From: Perognathus longimembris pacificus
Lineage: Eukaryota > Chordata > Mammalia > Rodentia > Heteromyidae
Assembly: GCF_023159225.1 (NCBI RefSeq)
Contig: NC_063174.1
Coordinates: forward strand, 29,843,983 to 29,907,982
Reading direction: 5' to 3'
Length of the DNA stretch: 64,000 nucleotides
The first letter of the stretch is position 1; each line of letters begins with the position of its first letter. The notes under the pieces were generated by a model. The model was not told the origin of the DNA and searched no databases. It saw nothing but the letters and a program-made list of their open reading frames with translations. The translations under genes were made by a program, and so were the position numbers. Below are positions 54,527 to 64,000 of this stretch, one piece after another.

Positions 54527-57500
54527 ATGAAAGGAACAAACGATCATCTCTCAATCCTAACTCTCAACATTAATGGACTTAATTCTCCAATCAAACAACA
54601 TAGGCTCATAAGTTGGATCAAAAATCAAGATCCATCTTTCTGCTGCCTCCAAGAGACACATCTATCCAGCAAAAGTAAACATCTTCTAAAAGTGAAAGGC
54701 TGGAAACAAATCTATCAAGCAAATGGCCCCCATAAGCAGGCTGGAGTTGCAATCCTAGTATCAGACAAAATTGACTTCAAATTAAAAAAGGTAAGAAGAG
54801 ACAAAGAAGGTTACTACATACTAGTAAAGGGATCTCTCCTACAGGAAGATATAACCATTCTAAATATCTACACACCAAATGCAGGAGCACCCAACTTCAT
54901 CAAACAAACACTACTGACTCTAAAAACACTCATGGACCCAAACACATTGATAGTTGGGGACTTTAACACTCCACTATCACCTCTGGACAGATCAACATGC
55001 CAAAAACTGAACAAAGAAACCACAGAACTAAACAATTGCATAGACCAACTAGACTTAATCGACATCTACAGAATATTCCACCCAGCAAGGACAGAATACA
55101 CATTCTTTTCGGCAGCACATGGAACATTCTCCAAAATAGATCACATCTTAGGGCACAAAGAAAATATGTACGAATTCATAAGTATCAAAACCATTCCCTG
55201 CATTCTCTCAGATCACAATGGAATAAAATTAGAGCTCAACTCAAACAGCCACCACAGAAATTGCTACAATTCATGGAGACTAAACAACACACTGCTGAAC
55301 CATCAGAAGATCATTGAAGAAATTAAAATGGAAATTCAAATGTTTATGGAATTCAACCAAGTTGAGGACACAAAGTACCAGCTCCTTTGGGACACAGCAA
55401 AGGCAGTACTCAGAGGAAAATTTATATCTCTGAGTGCATACATCAACAAACTGGAGAAACAGCAACTCAATAATTTAAGGAAGCACCTTAATTTCCTTGA
55501 GAGAGAACAGCAAGCCAAACCCCAAATCAATAGATGGAAGCAAATAATTAAAATCAAATCAGAATTAAATCAATTAGAGATGAAAAAAAACATTGAAAGA
55601 ATCAACAAAACAAAGAGTTGGTTCTTTGAAAAAAAATCAACAAGATAGACAGACCCCTGGCAAACCTGACCAAAAAACAAAGGCAGCACACTCAAATAAA
55701 CAAGATAAGAGATAAAACAGGTAACATCACCACAGAAATAACCGAAATTCAGAAAATAATAAGGGACTATTTTGCAAACCTTTATGCCAACAAATTCGAG
55801 AACTTGGAAGAAATGGATGATTTCCTAGAAAAAATTCATATCCCCAAACTGAACTATGAAGATTTAAACCTTCTAAACAGACCCATATCCAGTATTGAAA
55901 TAGAAACGGCAATAAATGATCTCCCATCCAAGAAAAGCCCAGGTCCAGATGGATTCACTGCAGAATTCTACAAGGCCTTCAAAACAGAACTCACACCAAT
56001 ATTTCTCAAACTCTTCAATGAAATTGAAAGAGAACGTTCACTTCTAGACTCATTCTATGAAGCCAGTATAACCCTCATCCCAAAACCAGGCAGGGGCTCA
56101 TCACGGAAGGAGGACTATAGACCGATCTCCCTGATGAACATAGACGCAAAAATTCTCAACAAAATTCTGGCCAATCTACTTCAACAGGTCATCAAAAAAA
56201 TCATACACCACAATCAAACTGGATTCATCCCAGGCATGCAAAGTTGGTTTAATATACGCAAGTCAATTAATGTAATCCACCACATCAACCGGAGCAAGGT
56301 AAAGAACAACATGGTTTTATCTCTGGATGCGGAAAAAGCGTTTGATAAAATCCAGCACCCATTTATGCTAAAAGCCCTGGAAAAACTGGGATTCCAGGGA
56401 ACATTCCTGAATATAATCAAGGCAGTTTATGACAAACCAACAGCAAGCATAACTCTAAATGGTGAAAAACTAAAGCCATTCCCTTTAAAATCAGGAACAA
56501 GGCAGGGATGTCCACTCTCTCCCCTGCTCTTCAACATAGTACTAGAATTCCTAGCCAGAGCAATCAGGCAAGAAGAAAATATAAAGGGGATCCAAGTACT
56601 TAAAGATGAAGTTAAACTTTCTCTCTTCGCAGATGACATGATCCTATACCTAAAGAATCCCATAGACTCTACCCCCAAGCTACTAGAGCTGATCCAAAAC
56701 TTTGGCAAAGTGGCAGGATATAAAATAAACCTTCAAAAAATCAATGGCCTTTCTCTATGCTAACAACCCGAAGACCGAGGCTGATATCAGGAAAGCAACT
56801 CCCTTTGCAGTAGCCCCTAAAAACATAAAATACCTAGGAATAACCTTAACCAAAGAAGTGAAAGACCTCTTTGAGGAGAACTTTAAAACCTTGAAAAACG
56901 AAATTAAGTCAGAACTAAGGAAATGGAAAAACTTCCCATGCTCCTGGATTGGGAGGATTAATATAATCAAAATGGCAATATTGCCAAAGGCTATCTACAA
57001 ATTCAATGCAATACCCATTAATATCCCAACACCATTTTTTGATGAAATACAGGAAGCAATCCAGAAATTCATATGGAACAATAAAAGACCTAGAATAGCA
57101 AAAACAATCCTAAGCAGAAAGAACAGTGCGGGAGGAATTACAATAACCAACTTCAAGTTGTATTATAAAGCTATAGTAATAAAAACAGCTTGGTATTGGC
57201 ACCGGAACAGGCCTGAAGACCAATGGAACAGAATTGAAGACCCAGGAATGAACACACAGAACTACGCCTACTTAATCTTTGATAAAGGGGCTAAAACAAT
57301 AGTTTGGAAGAAAGACAGCCTCTTTAACAAATTGTGCTGGCAAGACTGGCTCAACACATGCAACAAACTAAAACTAGATCCTTATATATCACCCTGAACC
57401 AAAATCAATTCCAAATGGATTAAAGACCTCGAAATCAAAACAGACACCCTGAAAACACTAAAGGAAGGAGTAGGAGAAACACTTGGGCTCCTTGGCACAG

Positions 57501-58585
57501 GACGGAACTTCCTTAACAAAGACCCAGAAATGCGACAAAACAAAGAAAGGTTGGACAAATGGGACTGCATCAAACTGCAGAGCTTCTGCAGGGCAAAGGA
57601 CATAGCTCACAAGATAAACAGAAAGCCCACAGACTGGGGGAAGATCTTTACCGGTAATTCAACGGACAAAGGCCTCATATCTAAAATATATGCAGAACTA
57701 AAAAAATTACCTTCTTCCAAAACAAAACCGCAAAGAACCAATAGCCCCCTCATCAAGTGGGCTAAAGACTTACAAAGAGACTTCTCTGATGAGGAAATGA
57801 GAATGGCCAAGAGACATATGAAAAAGTGCTCTACATCACTGGCCATAAAAGAAATGCAAATAAAAACAACATTGAGATTCCATCTCACCCCAGTAAGAAT
57901 GTCATATATCAAGAAAACTAGGGGCTGGGGATGTGGCCTAGTGGCAAGAGTGCTTGCCTTGTATACATGAGGCCCTGGGTTCGATTCCCCAGCACCACAT
58001 ATACAGAAAATGGCCAGAAGTGGCGCTGTGGCTCAAGTGGCAGAGTGCTAGCCTTGAGCAAGAAGAAGCCAGGGACACTGCTCAGGCCCTGAGTCCAAGC
58101 CCCAGGACTGGCCAAAAAAAGAAAAGAAAACTAACAATAACAATTGTTGGAGGGGATGTGGCCAAAAAGGAACCCTACTTCATGGTTGGTGGGAATGTAA
58201 ACTGGTTCAGCCACTCTGGCAAGCAGTATGGAGATTCCTCAGAAGGCTAAATGTAGAACTCCCCTATGACCCAGCAACCTCACTTTTGGGTATCTATCCA
58301 AAATACCACAAACAAAATCACAGTAATGCCACCAGCACAACAATGTTCATTGCAGCACAATTTGTCATAGCGAGAATCTGGAACCAACCCAGATGCCCCT
58401 CAGTAGACGAATGGATCAGGAAAATGTGGTACATATACACAATGGAATTTTATGCCTCTATCACAAAGAATGACATTGCCCCATTTGTAAGGAAATGGAA
58501 GGACTTGGAAAAAATTATACTAAGTGAAGTAAGCCAGACCCAAAGAAACATGGACTCTATGGTTTCCCTTATTGGGAATAATTAG
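54527..58585 (+). pseudogene. L1-B ORF2p, near-intact, four disabling lesions
   Basis: From ATG 54527 the APE endonuclease is complete, with N14 and E43 at the human positions (LNINGLN, CLQETHL), VGDFNTPLS, FSKIDH and LSDHNGIKLE. Lesion 1: an A run at 55628-55636 is two bases too long (or one short) and stops the frame at 55648. The RT follows in a second frame from about 55640, with [22 protein letters not shown] and catalytic FADD (56626-56637). Lesion 2: one extra A near 56737. Lesion 3: TGA at 57395-57397 replaces the Cys codon of the SPCTKINS motif. Lesion 4: an IDL-Geo SINE at 57921-58123. The remainder continues in frame to the natural stop at 58583-58585. The cysteine motif reads CWRGC...LHGWWEC; the Gly is not one of the four ligand positions. 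Confidence 0.95.
57921..58123 (+). mobile_element. Young IDL-Geo SINE inside L1-B ORF2
   Basis: GGGGCTGGGGATGTGGCC, GGTTCGATTCCCCAGCACC, AAAATGGCCAGAAGTGGCGC, GCCCCAGGACTGGCC, A-rich tail. Duplication aagaaaacta at 57911-57920 and 58124-58133. Confidence 0.96.
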
Positions 58586-58959
58586 CACAGGTTTAGGCAA
58601 GTCACAACAGAGGATCACAAGAGCCCAATAGCTATACCCTTATGATCACATAAGATGATGCTAAGTGAAATGAACTCCATGTTATGGAAACGATTGTTAT
58701 ATCACAGTTGTAACTACTTTCAACATCCCATGTGTATCTGTAGCTTCTACTATTGATGATCTTCTTGTATCACCTTCCTGTGATTGTATCTACACTATCT
58801 CTGTAATCTTATCTGAGTATATTGGAAACCGTGTATACTGGTATTAGAACTAGGAAATTGAAAGGGAATACCAAAATTGAGAGACACAGGGTAAAAAAAG
58901 ACAAACAACTACAAAAGCAATACTTGCAAAACTGTTTGGTGTAAGTCAACTGAACACCT

Positions 58960-58999
58960 CAGGGGGGGAAAGGGTAAGGGGGAGGGGGAGGGGGGTATG
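58960..58999 (+). repeat. G-rich tract of the full-length L1-B 3'UTR
   Basis: Runs GGGGGGG, GGG, GGGGG, GGGGG, GGGGGG in one strand, sufficient on paper for a G-quadruplex. Same position relative to the 3' end in every L1-B copy here. Confidence 0.8.
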
Positions 59000-59114
59000 A
59001 GGGACAAGGTAACAAACAGTACAAGAAATGTATCCAATGCCTAACATATGAAACTGTAACCTCTCTGTACATCAGTTTTATAATAAAAAAATATTTTAAA
59101 GAATATTTATTGGG

Positions 59115-60120
59115 CATCTATTATGAGCTAGGTACTAAGTTAGACTTTGAAGAAGCAATAGTAAGCATACTAGAGTCAGGAGGGAAAAAATGGAAGTGTC
59201 CAAGATTATAGAGACAATTAAAACTTACTGTACTTGGAGATAGACAGTAAAATGTCTATAACTTAATCTTTGTACTTATGGAACACAAAATCTAATTTTT
59301 TAACTAGATAAATTATAAGAATGTTTTAAAGGTTGCAACAAGGCATCAATCAAATATTTTTAGTGCACACAAGAAGTGCTAGTGCTTAGTAAAATTAGAA
59401 AGGATATTGCAGAGGTGTCATTAAGATAAAATTTTAAAGGATAGTGGAAAGCACATGGGTGGTATTTTATTTAGTAAAGCACACAAGAGATACTTTCCGC
59501 TCTAGTTCTGTACTCGCAGAAAAAGAATACCCGGTTTCATTGTTTGGTATAATATGCATGAAAAGCTAATTACATTTCGAAGACATTGGAAACATAGTCA
59601 CAAGTTATTCTTGTGTTATGCTGAAATGTAGGACTAAAATTTTGTAACATAACTAGTTTTTGAAAACTAGGATTTTACATAAATAAATTCAGGTTCTTAG
59701 AAGGCATTCCTGTTACTGTGGAGGACAAATTTTTGCTTAGTTTAAATAAGAAAAACAACTGTTACTCCCCTCTCCCTGTCCCTTATTCATTATGTTCCAG
59801 CCACACCTTACTTCTGTCTCTTCAAAATGTCAAGTTCCTGACTTTGCATCTTTGCCTACATTATGCTCATTACCTAGAACACTGTAGACATTCAAGCCTT
59901 ATACTCTGCCTATCTTTTCCATGTAGTAGACCTTAGTTTCTTGAATTTGTTATTAGTAGGACAGTAACATTTTACCCCTTTTATTTTTCTACCTATCAGG
60001 AACAGACAATAAGAAGAGACTCACTAATTCAAGAGAGGCAGATTACTATTAGTTATTTTAAAGTCCTCATTACTCATAATTGAAATAGTTTGTATCATCA
60101 AAAGGGCAGGGAAGAAGAAT
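59115..60120. other. Mostly single-copy sequence with an L2 relic
   Basis: AT-rich; only the L2-like segment at 59750-59940 is recognisable. Confidence 0.5.
59750..59940 (+). mobile_element. L2 relic
   Basis: TATGTTCCAGCCACACCTTA, AAATGTCAAGTTCCTGACTT, GCATCTTTGCCTACATTATG and CTAGAACACTGTAGACATTC follow the conserved L2 3' region. Ancient and non-coding. Confidence 0.55.
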
Positions 60121-60124
60121 AAAA

Positions 60125-60235
60125 ATGAAAGCCAGATGGTGTTGTTTCATGCCTGCAATCCTAGCTAGTAGGGAGAGTGAGACGGGGAAGATGTCAACTT
60201 GAGGCCAATTCAGGCAAAAAAGGTTGCAAAACCTC
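60125..60235 (+). mobile_element. B1-type monomer, diverged
   Basis: GCCAGATGGTGTTGTTTCAT, GCCTGCAATCCTAGCTAGTA, TTGAGGCCAATTCAGG, AAACCTCATTTCAATC. Confidence 0.7.
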
Positions 60236-60460
60236 ATTTCAATCAACAGCTGACTGCAGTGGTACACATCAACAGATGGTTGGATCAGGCAAATGTGACA
60301 TACATATACATGAAATATCATTGAGCCCTAAAATAGAGGAAATGCAGACATATAACATGATTAAAATGGTAATTTTTATTTCTGTGTATTTGTATTTTTG
60401 TGCATTTTATAATAAAAAGACGAAAAACTAAAGTTAAAAAAGGAAAAAAATCATGTTAAG

Positions 60461-60649
60461 TGGGCATGGAATCTGGCTTAGTGGTAGAGTGCTTGCCTTG
60501 CATGCATGAAGCCCTGGGCTCGATTCCCCAGTACCACATACACAGAAAAAGCCAGAAGTGGTGTTGTGGTTCAAGTGGTAGAGCCTTGAGCAAAAGAAGC
60601 ACAGGAGTAGTGCTCAGGCCCTGATTAAGCCCCAGGACTGGCAAAAAAT
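60461..60649 (+). mobile_element. IDL-Geo SINE nested in older L1
   Basis: GGCATGGAATCTGGCTTAGT, GGCTCGATTCCCCAGTACCA, GTGGTTCAAGTGGTAGAGCC, GCCCCAGGACTGGC. Perfect 14-bp duplication, aaaatcatgttaag, at 60447-60460 and 60650-60663. Confidence 0.94.
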
Positions 60650-60886
60650 AAAATCATGTTAAGTAAAATAAGCCAGACCCAAAGAAAAACAGGCTCCATG
60701 GTTTCCCTCATTTGTAATAATTAGTATACATCCAGGGAAGTCCTAACAGAGGATCACAATAGCCCAATAGCTATGTACATATGACCATATAAAATGACAC
60801 TAATTGAAATGAACTCCCTGATATGGAAACAAGAGGGTTTTTTTGTTTTGTTTTGTTTTTTACTGTACTCTTTGCAGTTATTTCTT

Positions 60887-61065
60887 TCTTTCTTTTGCCA
60901 GTCCTGGGCACTGTCCCTGGCTTCTTTTTTTTTTTTTTTTCCTGAAGGGTAACACTCTGCTATTTGAGCCACAGCGCCACTCTGGCTGTTTTCTCTATAC
61001 ATGGTGCTGGGGCTTCATGTATATGAGGCAAGCACTCTTGCCACTAGGCCATATCCCCAGCCAGA
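60887..61065 (-). mobile_element. IDL-Geo SINE nested in older L1, internally shortened
   Basis: TTGCCAGTCCTGGGCACTGT, CACAGCGCCACTCTGG, GAGGCAAGCACTCTTGCCAC, CATATCCCCAGCC on the minus strand; pieces of both monomers are deleted. Perfect 14-bp duplication, tgcagttatttctt, at 60873-60886 and 61066-61079. Confidence 0.93.
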
Positions 61066-61561
61066 TGCAGTTATTTCTTCTGTCTTTTTTTTTCATGCTG
61101 GTTTATTCCCTGTGGACACTGTTTCTGATTTCAGTACCCTTTATCTTATTTATAAATCTTATTTATATCTGATTTGGGGAAGGGGAATCACAGAAATGGT
61201 GGGATAAAGGTGAACCAATGTAACAGAGATACTCACTAGATACTGTGTTAGAAAAACTTGGGGGGGTAGGAGAGTTGGGGGAGATGAAAATGAGAGAAAA
61301 CAAGGGAGGGGGTAACACTGTTCAAAAAGAAATGCACTCATTACCTTACTTATATAACTGTAACCTCTATGTATATCACCTTTACAGAAAAATAAAACTC
61401 TTAAAAAGTCATTTGAAAATAAGTAGCAGATATATATTTTCCATTAGGAACATTCTTCAATATAATAATAATATCACTATCACACCTAAGAAATCCAACA
61501 TTGATACAAGAATATTGTCTAATATATGATTTTTATTTTAAAAATTACAAACAAAAATAAT

Positions 61562-61665
61562 AAGGAATTGAGAATGTAGCTCTGTGACAAAGCACTTCTT
61601 ACCCATGCCTAAGGTCCAGGGTTCAATTCCCAGCACCACAGATACATAAAAATAAATGAAAATTG
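61562..61665 (+). mobile_element. Old ID-like SINE
   Basis: GGAATTGAGAATGTAGCTCT, GTGACAAAGCACTTCTTACC, GGGTTCAATTCCCAGCACCA, A-rich tail. Confidence 0.75.
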
Positions 61666-61669
61666 GGTT

Positions 61670-62190
61670 AAAATAGTAAAATTATTACATTAAATAAAAC
61701 CTATTGTTAACATAGTAAAATCTTTCTTATATATTTACATCTTGACATAGTTGAATACAAACTACACAAAATAATATTCTAACTTTAAAATTTTGTTTTA
61801 GGTTATCATGTCTGGTCTAGCTTTTTTAAGTTTTTTCAACTAACAGTATAACAAATTCTATGGCGGCATTATAAAAAGATCTCTTAAAAACAAAAATGAT
61901 AGTCTAGAAGCAGAACTGCTGAGCTACAAACAACATGGGTGTGAGTCAGAGAATATTAGGACAAGCCTGTCCACCAGAAACATAGATTTGATTACATGTG
62001 ACTTGTGTCAACTTCGGGGAAATCATAGCAAAATGGAAAGTAAGGCAATGGAGATGTTTCTAAATGAGCCATTCAGCCTCTAAGGCAAGTTCTATGGCAG
62101 CAATTGAAATTCAAAGAGAAAGCAGCAACATGCCAGGCTCACTATCTTTAAATTATATATCTCTTGCTCATTGATTCCTTGAAAAGGTCA
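61670..62190. other. Single-copy AT-rich sequence
   Basis: No feature recognised. Confidence 0.5.
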
Positions 62191-62194
62191 GAAA

Positions 62195-62305
62195 ATTTGC
62201 TAAGAGTAGTGGATCATTCCTGTAATCCCAGCATAAGGGAGGTAGCAGAAGCAGGAGGATCTTAAGTTCAAGGCCAACCACAACTACATAATGAGACCTT
62301 GTTTG
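62195..62305 (+). mobile_element. B1 element
   Basis: GTAGTGGATCATTCCTGTAA, TCCCAGCATAAGGGAGG, AGCAGGAGGATCTTAAGTTC, AAGGCCAACCACAACTACAT, then AATGAGACCTTG; a classical 7SL-derived B1. Confidence 0.85.
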
Positions 62306-62330
62306 TTTTCTTTTTTAAAAAAAGGAAGTT

Positions 62331-62336
<6 letters not shown>

Positions 62337-62365
<29 letters not shown>

Positions 62366-62563
62366 TTTTTGGCCAGTCCTGGGCCTTGGACTCAGGGCCT
62401 GAGCACTGTCCCTGGCTTCTTCCCGCTCAAGGCTAGCACTCTGCCACTTGAGCCACAGCGCCGCTTCTGGCCGTTTTCTGTATATGTGGTGCTGGGGAAT
62501 CGAACCTAGGACCTCGTGTATCCGAGGCAGGCACTCTTGCCACTAGGCTATATCCCCAGCCCC
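62337..62563 (-). mobile_element. Young IDL-Geo SINE with a (TTTA)n tail
   Basis: GGCCAGTCCTGGGCCTTGGA, CACAGCGCCGCTTCTGGCC, GAATCGAACCTAGGACCTCG, TATATCCCCAGCCCC on the minus strand. Perfect 13-bp duplication, ggaagttttattt, at 62324-62336 and 62564-62576. The tail has become a TTTA microsatellite (about 62331-62370). Confidence 0.96.
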
Positions 62564-62576
62564 GGAAGTTTTATTT

Positions 62577-63170
62577 TTAAAATTGTAATAACAGTATTCC
62601 GAAATTATTAGCACTCTGGTCATTTAAAGCTGGCCACAGAAGCTCTGTGTACATGTATAGGCCCTTGAAAAATTAATGTCTACTTGGTTAACATGAGCAA
62701 ATGCTAATCTTTACATTTTACTAATCTTTATATTTTCCGCTCACCAAAAATGACATAACTCTAAATAAGTAGCATAATAGCATAGAGCTATTTTATAGAT
62801 AGTAATCTACACATTCTCATCTACTCTAGTCAGATTTACAATTTATTTCCTGATTATGCTTAAGTATAATAATGCTATAATACACAGAGAATTAGTTAAT
62901 TCCCAAAACTTTGTTTGACATAAATGACACTGTTTAAAAGCTACCAGAACACTTAAAAGAAAAAAAAAGGTAAGGCCATTTGAATACTAAAACTGCCTTA
63001 GTTTCATACTGAATTAAACACTCAATAGTCAAGTAATTTCTAGGTAATGATACTATGGTTTCAAACTCATTTGATCCAATTTAATTAAGTTTACATTAGT
63101 TTCAGAGTTTCGAAACACTGCCGAATTTATAGTGCCAAAGGTTACTGGTGCTCATCCTCTGGCAGAAACA
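62577..63170. other. Single-copy AT-rich sequence
   Basis: No feature recognised. Confidence 0.5.
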
Positions 63171-63174
63171 TCAA

Positions 63175-63520
63175 TTTGAACAACTATCCATTCAAGAAAA
63201 TGTGATCAGCACATACTCAAATATTATTCAGCCTTTACTAGAAAAAAAAGTAAATCCTTCATGGATGACATTGGTGGACATTATGCTAAGGGAAATAAGC
63301 TAGGCACAGAAAAATATAATACTGAGTCATTTATATGTCAACCTCATAGAAGCAGAGTCGAATGGTGGCTGCTAGAGGTGGGGGAAATGAGGAGATGTTG
63401 GTCAAAGGTACAGTTTCAGTTAGGCAGGATGAAAAATTACAGAGATCTAATGAACAGCATGGTGAATATAGCTGATAATACATTCTATACTGATTAGGTA
63501 TGAGGCACTGATAGGAGGAG
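63175..63520 (+). mobile_element. Ancient L1 (L1M-type) 3' end
   Basis: CAAATATTATTCAGCCTTTA, GACATTATGCTAAGGGAAAT, AAGCTAGGCACAGAAAAATA, TCATAGAAGCAGAGTCGAAT, GGAGATGTTGGTCAAAGGTA and ATGGTGAATATAGCTGATAA follow the mammal-wide old L1 3' end. It pre-dates rodent L1 lineages. Confidence 0.8.
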
Positions 63521-63597
63521 GATCACAAGTTGGTGGCTGGCTTTGGGTAAAAACCATAGACCCTATACTCAAAATACCTAAAGCAAAAAAAAAAAAA

Positions 63598-63680
63598 AAA
63601 GACTGGCTCAAGTGGTATAGTGTCTGCCTAGCAAGGCCATAAGAACTTAAACCTCAATATTGTTTCCCCCTCAAAAAAGA
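63598..63680 (+). mobile_element. Degraded ID-like fragment
   Basis: GGCTCAAGTGGTATAGTGTC, TGCCTAGCAAGGCCATAAGA. Short and worn. Confidence 0.5.
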
Positions 63681-63784
63681 CTGAGGACTTACAGAAGAAG
63701 ATAATAGAAGATATGTAATTATCCCAAATTGTATTGTATAGATTTCCCAATAAATCTAAAGTCTTTATTAAAAAATAATACAAA

Positions 63785-63940
63785 AAACTGAGCATAGAGT
63801 CATATACTGATAATCCTAGCAGTTGGGAGGCAGAGACTGAGGGATCATGAATCTGAGACCAGACTGGACTACATAGCAAGTTCAAGGCCAGTCTGAATAA
63901 CATAAGCATTGTCTCAAAAAGTCCAAAAACAAAACAGAAT
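63785..63940 (+). mobile_element. B1 element
   Basis: TAATCCTAGCAGTTGGGAGG, GGGATCATGAATCTGAGACC, GACTACATAGCAAGTTCAAG, CATTGTCTCAAAAAG, A-rich tail; a classical B1 with a weak 5' end. Confidence 0.85.
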
Positions 63941-64000
63941 AAACATATAAAACAAAGAAAAAGAAACAAAATGTTGTGTTGGACTTTCCATTGCTATGAG

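Larger units (their letters stand above)
51494..59098 (+). mobile_element. L1-B, full length, nearly intact
   Basis: A perfect 16-bp duplication, aagaatatttattggg, at 51478-51493 and 59099-59114 defines a complete insertion of about 7.6 kb (about 7.4 kb without the nested SINE). Order: GC-rich 5' region, T-rich tract, intact ORF1, 52-base spacer, ORF2, 3'UTR with a G-rich tract, AT-rich tail. ORF2 has only two small indels in A runs, one nonsense codon and a SINE near its end, so it was active not long ago. Confidence 0.97.
60240..61410 (+). mobile_element. Older L1 3' end, with two nested SINEs
   Basis: Begins in the worn ORF2 C-terminus (GTACACATCAACAGATGG, then GGATCAGGCAAATGTGACAT) and continues through the same order as L1-B (AAGCCAGACCCAAAGAAAAA, GTAATAATTAGTATACATCC, AGAGGATCACAATAGCCCAA) to a G-rich tract (61258-61315) and a CTGTAACCTCTATGTATATC end with A-rich tail. 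It is an older relative of L1-B, with IDL-Geo insertions at 60461 and 60887. Confidence 0.85.

Noticed and set aside
41779..59098. An array of direct repeats with spacers (CRISPR-like)
   Set aside because: Repeats are dispersed retrotransposons of hundreds to thousands of bases with target-site duplications in a mammalian genome.

Overview
This is eukaryotic, specifically rodent, genomic DNA. It has no bacterial gene organisation, no long open frames outside retrotransposons, and dense interspersed repeats. The most diagnostic repeats are dimeric SINEs whose left monomer is ID-like (tRNA-Ala-derived) and whose right monomer matches what I know of the IDL-Geo family of the Geomyoidea (pocket mice, kangaroo rats, pocket gophers). 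With B1-headed SINEs and rodent-type L1s, this points to a heteromyid rodent such as a pocket mouse. The species is inference. No cellular protein-coding exon, tRNA, rRNA or CRISPR array could be supported, so the window is best read as intergenic or deep intronic.

The only coding sequence belongs to two L1 (LINE-1) lineages, called L1-A and L1-B here. L1-A copies lie at 1-5102 (entering from the left edge) and 41779-50062 (full length, with a 5' region starting at a YY1-like motif). L1-B copies lie at 13581-15665 (5' truncated) and 51494-59098 (full length, intact ORF1, ORF2 broken by two small frameshifts, one nonsense codon and one SINE). Short L1-B 3' ends are nested in other repeats at 4519-4766, 40331-40577 and 48577-49798, and an L1-A 3' fragment is nested at 631-890. 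Target-site duplications can be read directly for most of these. The full-length L1-A copy carries a SINE in ORF2, an L1-B fragment in its 3'UTR, and another SINE splitting its own 3' target-site duplication.

Region by region: 1-5.4 kb is L1-A and its nested insertions. 5.4-13.5 kb is single-copy sequence with SINEs and a GC/CpG-rich promoter-like island at 6880-7510. 13.6-15.7 kb is truncated L1-B. 15.7-22.5 kb is SINE- and microsatellite-rich. 22.5-34.5 kb is the repeat-poorest part, mostly single-copy AT-rich DNA with ancient MIR, L2, MER2 and other relics and possible conserved non-coding segments. 34.5-41.7 kb is SINE-rich. 41.7-59.1 kb is two almost adjacent full-length L1s. 59.1-64 kb holds ancient L1, L2, B1 and SINE relics.

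Nested insertions give a relative order: MIR, L2, MER2 and old L1 first, then B1-headed dimers and L1-A, then L1-B, with CpG-rich young IDL-Geo copies among the most recent. I found no convincing new gene system. The best candidates for a second look are the CpG island, the near-intact L1-B, the two unrelated L1 promoters, and a right SINE monomer shared by two otherwise different SINE families.
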